Assembly (NCBI GenBank): GCA_021812825.1 | Contig: JAKAMO010000026.1 | Coordinates: 1-27,852, forward strand | Direction of reading: 5' to 3' | DNA from: a bacterium | GTDB taxonomy: Bacteria > Elusimicrobiota > Elusimicrobia > Elusimicrobiales > UBA9959 | Length of the DNA: 27,852 bases | Shown here: in pieces, positions 25,125-27,852 of the stretch | How the letters are laid out: the number at the start of each line of letters is the position of its first letter | Numbering within the stretch: the stretch's first letter is position 1 | The notes under the pieces: generated by a model | Seen by the model: the letters and a program-made list of their open reading frames with translations, nothing else | The model's database searches: none | Told to the model about the DNA's origin: nothing | Translations under genes and position numbers: made by a program

Positions 25125-25928
25125 TCAGGGACGGAAGCTTTCCCAGAAGGCCGCTGCCTCGGGGCTTGCCGCCTTAAGGCAGGCGGCCGGGCAGAGCTGC
25201 ACCAGGTAAAGGTCGTAGCCGGGGCCGGGACGGGAGGCCATCACGCGGAAGCGCCGCCCGTGCGGCAGTATGGCTTCGTCCTCGCCCTGGTCCACCAGTA
25301 TGCCCTTCTCCGCGCGGGCCGAATAGATCGCCAGTACGGCTTTGCGCGCTCCGGCGTCCTCTTCATCGCCCATCTCCAGAGCGAAGTGCTCGGCCACCTT
25401 GAGGCTGAAAGAGGTTGAGACATAGCCTTTGTCGACGTACTCCTCGCCTTCGGCGAGGGGCTTATTGCCGTGCCAGCCCAGACGCAGGCCGCGGAACAGC
25501 ACCGCGTCGCGCGGCAGGTCAGGCACCCTGGCGAACACGGTATCGATGCGCGCCACTATCTTCTTCGCCTCCTCCGGGCCGGTGCCGTACCACTCGTACT
25601 CTCCGGGATAGTAGCGCAGGTAGCCGTTGATCTCGCCGTAGAAGGAATCGTCCTTGCTGGTGTAGGTCTCTATGTCCTCCACCGCCTCGGCGCTGGAGCC
25701 GAAGTAGTCCGGGGACGGGTAGCCCAGCTTGCCGTAGAGAGCGCGGAAATCGTAGGCGCGCAGCGGCGCGGCCGCCGCGGCGGGCGCGGGCGCAGGGACA
25801 CGCAATTCCGACGCCGGCAGGGAAGCGGCGCTCAACCCTTCCAGGGCGAAGCCGGAAGCGGACGCGTGATACGGAAAAAGAGAAAGGCCGAGCAGCAGCC
25901 AGGTAAAGCGGCGGAGCGATATCTTCAC
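25125..25928 (-). CDS. Secreted ADP-ribosyltransferase (R-S-E type)
   Basis: 267 residues from a GTG at 25928, directly followed by a signal peptide (KISLRRFTWLLLGLSLF, cleavage near HASA-SG). After an Ala/Pro linker, the domain from about 60 shows the R-S-E class signature: R146 in AVLFRGLRLGW, S171-T-S in GYVSTSFSL, and E216-D-E218 in QGEDEAILPHGRRFRVM. This is the arrangement of arginine-specific transferases of the ADP-ribosyltransferase exoenzyme family (PF03496). All catalytic residues are present, so an active enzyme that modifies a protein outside the cytoplasm, or a toxin, is likely. No immunity gene is obvious; the next gene downstream is the metalloprotease. TAGAAT ends six bases before the GTG. 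A role in competition or host interaction is inference. Confidence 0.85.
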   Translation of the reverse strand: MKISLRRFTWLLLGLSLFPYHASASGFALEGLSAASLPASELRVPAPAPAAAAAPLRAYDFRALYGKLGYPSPDYFGSSAEAVEDIETYTSKDDSFYGEINGYLRYYPGEYEWYGTGPEEAKKIVARIDTVFARVPDLPRDAVLFRGLRLGWHGNKPLAEGEEYVDKGYVSTSFSLKVAEHFALEMGDEEDAGARKAVLAIYSARAEKGILVDQGEDEAILPHGRRFRVMASRPGPGYDLYLVQLCPAACLKAASPEAAAFWESFRP

Positions 25929-25934
25929 GCTTAT

Positions 25935-25940
25935 ATTCTA
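25935..25940 (-). promoter_or_regulatory. -10-like TAGAAT before the ADP-ribosyltransferase gene
   Basis: TAGAAT, then six bases (ATAAGC), then the GTG start on the minus strand. No clear -35 box. The spacing equals that of marR and the helicase gene. Confidence 0.4.
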
Positions 25941-26000
25941 TTTCTTCGGACACAACGGCACAGGGGTCCAAAGTCCCAAGCCGGAACTGTTTTTCGGCCC

Positions 26001-26030
26001 AAAAGAAAGAGGCCGCCCGAAGGCGGCCTC
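26001..26030 (-). terminator. Rho-independent terminator of the VIT/vWA gene (UUCG tetraloop)
   Basis: Perfect 9-bp stem (26009-26017 with 26022-26030, arm GAGGCCGCC). In the minus-strand transcript the loop is C(UUCG)G, an exceptionally stable tetraloop, followed by UUUCUUUU (26008-26001). It lies 17 bases past the stop at 26047. Confidence 0.92.
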
Positions 26031-26046
26031 CCTTCTTGAGCCCGAA

Positions 26047-27852
26047 CTATTTCAGCTTCGCCAGCTCCCCCGCCAGAGCCGAAAGCTCCGTTTTAACCGC
26101 GGACCTGTTGAAGTACGGCCCGCCCTTCAGAGCGTCCCTCAAGGCCTTTTCCGCCCCGATGCCGGCCGGGGAAGAGTCTCTCAGCACGCCCCAGGCGGAC
26201 TGCAGCGCCCCCTCCATCTCCTCGCCGTAAAGGCCGCGGGCTTTCGCCAGCGCCAGCACGGCCAGCGCCTGCTCGTGCAGCGGCACGGTCTTGTTGTCGT
26301 CCCCAAGGAAGGTACCGTCTCCGGCCTGCAGCGAGACCAGCTTCCTTGCCAGCGCTCTGGAAGGAGTGGTCATCAGTTCCAGGGCCAGCCTGGCAGCTGT
26401 ACTTTCAGCAGACTTGCCGCCGGCATGGCCGATAGCCTGCTTACGTTTCGCCGCCGCCTCTTTTTTTTCCTCGGGCACGGGCAAATAGGCCTCCCCCGCC
26501 ATGCTGGCGAAGCCGCTGGACGTCATGTATGAGGCCTTGTCGAAGCTGAGCATGCCGCGCATCGCCGCCACCACGCCGCCCATTGCCGTCCTGGGAGCCG
26601 CGTTGCCGAAGTATCCCTCGTATTGCGTGCCTTCCGGCAGCTCGCTCTCGACGGGCACCAGCAGCGGCTTGCCGTTGCCGGTAGTAGTGCTCTCGTCCAC
26701 CGCCACGAAGGAGGTATAATCCGTCACCAGCGAATACTCCAGGCCCAGCATCGTTATCTTTTCCTTCGCGTCGTCGCCGTCGCGGCCGTAGAGCTGCCGG
26801 CTCAGGGCGGATATGCGCGCCCGGGCCCACAGCGGCGCCATCGCGGCATTGCCGGTCTCCTTCTCCGGCAGGTCCACCCTCACGCTCATCTTCCACGGGT
26901 TGCCGCGCAGCTTGCCCTTCAGGGCCACCGTCGCGGAGCCCGCCTTGGCGTACTTCGCGTGTATGAACACCGGCTGGCCCGCGAACAGGTCCGGCATCAC
27001 CGATGCCTCCGCGTCCGTCACCTCCAGGCCGTTCCAGTCCACCGACAGGTCGGTCAGCAGGGGCTTCGAGATGCGGTCGTAGAACCTGTTGATTATCTTC
27101 TCCAGGCTGGCCTGGCTCTCGTTCTGCCTGACATACTGCACCGTGCCCCTGCCCAGTACCGCCAGCTCTTCCATCAGGTGGCGGTTCACCGAGGAACCCA
27201 CCCCGAGAGGGAAGATGCGGCTGTTGTTCAGGTGGTCCCTGACGAAGCCGAGTATTTGGTCGTCGTTGCCGATATAGCCGTCCGTCATGAACATCACTAT
27301 GCGCAGGCGCTCCGGGTCCTTGGGGAACTCCAGCACTTTGCGCAGAGCGTCCAGCATCTCGGTGCCGCCGCCGCCGGAAAGGCCCTCTATCACGCGGCGT
27401 CCCAGCAGCACGTTCTCGGGCGTGTTCTTAAGAGGCCTCTCGAAGTGCAGTATATTGCCGGAGGCGAAGCTGAGTATCTGGAAGGTATCGCCGGGGTTCA
27501 TCCCTTCCAGGCATTTGAGCGCGGCCGCTTTGGCCTGCTCCACCGGCTTGCCCATCATCGAGCCGGACACGTCGATAGCGAACACCAGCTCTTTCGGGGT
27601 CACCTGCGACATCGGGAACTTCGCGTCCGGCTGCACCATCAGCGTCAGGTAGCCCTCCTTCCCGTCCTTGTGCGCCAGCACCGAGGCGCCCACCATGTTG
27701 ACCGCGGGCTCGTAGGTGAGGATGAAGTCCTTGTTGGGGATGCGGTCCTCCTCGTCCAGCGAGACCAGGTACGAATTTCCGCCCAGGTCCTTGATCTCCG
27801 TCTCATGCGAGCTGCTGCGCAGTTTCTTCACGGCGAGGCCCGCGTTCAGCTT
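26047..27852 (-). CDS. VIT/von Willebrand A domain protein (5' end beyond window)
   Basis: At least 601 codons, open to the right edge. The GTG at 27831 is not taken as the start because coding sequence clearly continues upstream (KLNAGLAVKKLRSSSHE is the end of a VIT-like domain). The vWA domain follows with an intact metal-ion adhesion site: D-x-S-x-S in FAIDVSGSMMGKP (near 27573-27559), the T of GGGGTEML and MFMTDG. Beyond it comes a beta-rich region (about 27100-26750), then DYTSFVAVDE, common in VIT/vWA proteins, and a C-terminal helical part ending near 26050. Relatives resemble inter-alpha-trypsin inhibitor heavy chains; bacterial ones are usually exported and sometimes paired with sortases or XrtA-type systems, not visible here. 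The gene ends with a strong terminator. Confidence 0.92.
   Translation of the reverse strand, partial: KLNAGLAVKKLRSSSHETEIKDLGGNSYLVSLDEEDRIPNKDFILTYEPAVNMVGASVLAHKDGKEGYLTLMVQPDAKFPMSQVTPKELVFAIDVSGSMMGKPVEQAKAAALKCLEGMNPGDTFQILSFASGNILHFERPLKNTPENVLLGRRVIEGLSGGGGTEMLDALRKVLEFPKDPERLRIVMFMTDGYIGNDDQILGFVRDHLNNSRIFPLGVGSSVNRHLMEELAVLGRGTVQYVRQNESQASLEKIINRFYDRISKPLLTDLSVDWNGLEVTDAEASVMPDLFAGQPVFIHAKYAKAGSATVALKGKLRGNPWKMSVRVDLPEKETGNAAMAPLWARARISALSRQLYGRDGDDAKEKITMLGLEYSLVTDYTSFVAVDESTTTGNGKPLLVPVESELPEGTQYEGYFGNAAPRTAMGGVVAAMRGMLSFDKASYMTSSGFASMAGEAYLPVPEEKKEAAAKRKQAIGHAGGKSAESTAARLALELMTTPSRALARKLVSLQAGDGTFLGDDNKTVPLHEQALAVLALAKARGLYGEEMEGALQSAWGVLRDSSPAGIGAEKALRDALKGGPYFNRSAVKTELSALAGELAKLK

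Noticed and set aside
1..27852. tRNA, rRNA, insertion sequence, phage or integron features
   Set aside because: No cloverleaf-like sequence, transposase or integrase motif, or terminal inverted repeats were recognised on either strand; small RNAs cannot be ruled out by eye.

Overview
The window is GC-rich bacterial chromosome with almost every gene on the minus strand; the only clear plus-strand gene is a histidine kinase. Signal peptides, a DsbD-type transmembrane reductase, TlpA-type thioredoxins, a YceI protein and many secreted repeat proteins point to a Gram-negative (diderm) organism living by its cell envelope. Ile codon ATA is used at least as often as ATC, and ATT is almost absent, which is odd for such a GC-rich genome. 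No phylogenetic marker is present. An Elusimicrobiota-like or Acidobacteriota-like lineage is only a guess, the latter because of a TIGR03435-type domain.

Layout. (1) Positions 1-6346: one giant minus-strand gene, cut by the left edge, for a secreted protein of more than 2,115 residues built from three seven-repeat kelch blocks, an Fn3-like domain, an SBBP-type propeller and Ig-like domains. A 1.17-kb stretch recurs inside it at an exact 2,496-bp offset. Upstream lie a candidate promoter and an orphan OmpR-type response regulator (6619-7302). (2) 7365-10163: an AddB-like PD-(D/E)XK nuclease with an Fe-S cysteine set but no visible AddA partner. (3) 10220-13940: rnhA, a DsbD/ScsB-like reductase and a TlpA-TIGR03435 fusion, tightly spaced. 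(4) 14029-15486: a secreted protein of three double modules plus Gly-Tyr-Pro linkers, with a strong terminator. (5) 15656-18267: a three-gene unit for an EF-hand/dockerin-like membrane-anchored protein, a small Met/Gly-rich protein and an ankyrin protein, again with a terminator. (6) 18325-19480: marR and yceI, with a textbook marR promoter carrying an operator palindrome that recurs upstream of yceI. (7) 19525-22263: a RecD2/Dda-like helicase, a TlpA thioredoxin and a double-GNAT acetyltransferase. (8) 22433-23566 (+): a PAS histidine kinase. (9) 23556-25928: a secreted ADP-ribosyltransferase, then a matrixin-like metalloprotease coupled to a DUF2127 membrane protein. (10) 26047-27852: a VIT/vWA protein cut by the right edge.

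Two themes run across the window. One is envelope and secreted proteins with thiol-redox support: the DsbD-like protein can feed electrons to the periplasmic TlpA proteins. The other is transcription starting at or next to the start codon: several genes have a -10-like hexamer ending only 6-11 bases before the start codon, with no room for a Shine-Dalgarno site. The marR case has a perfect TTGACA box and a 17-bp spacer. No tRNA, rRNA, CRISPR array, insertion sequence or phage gene was seen.
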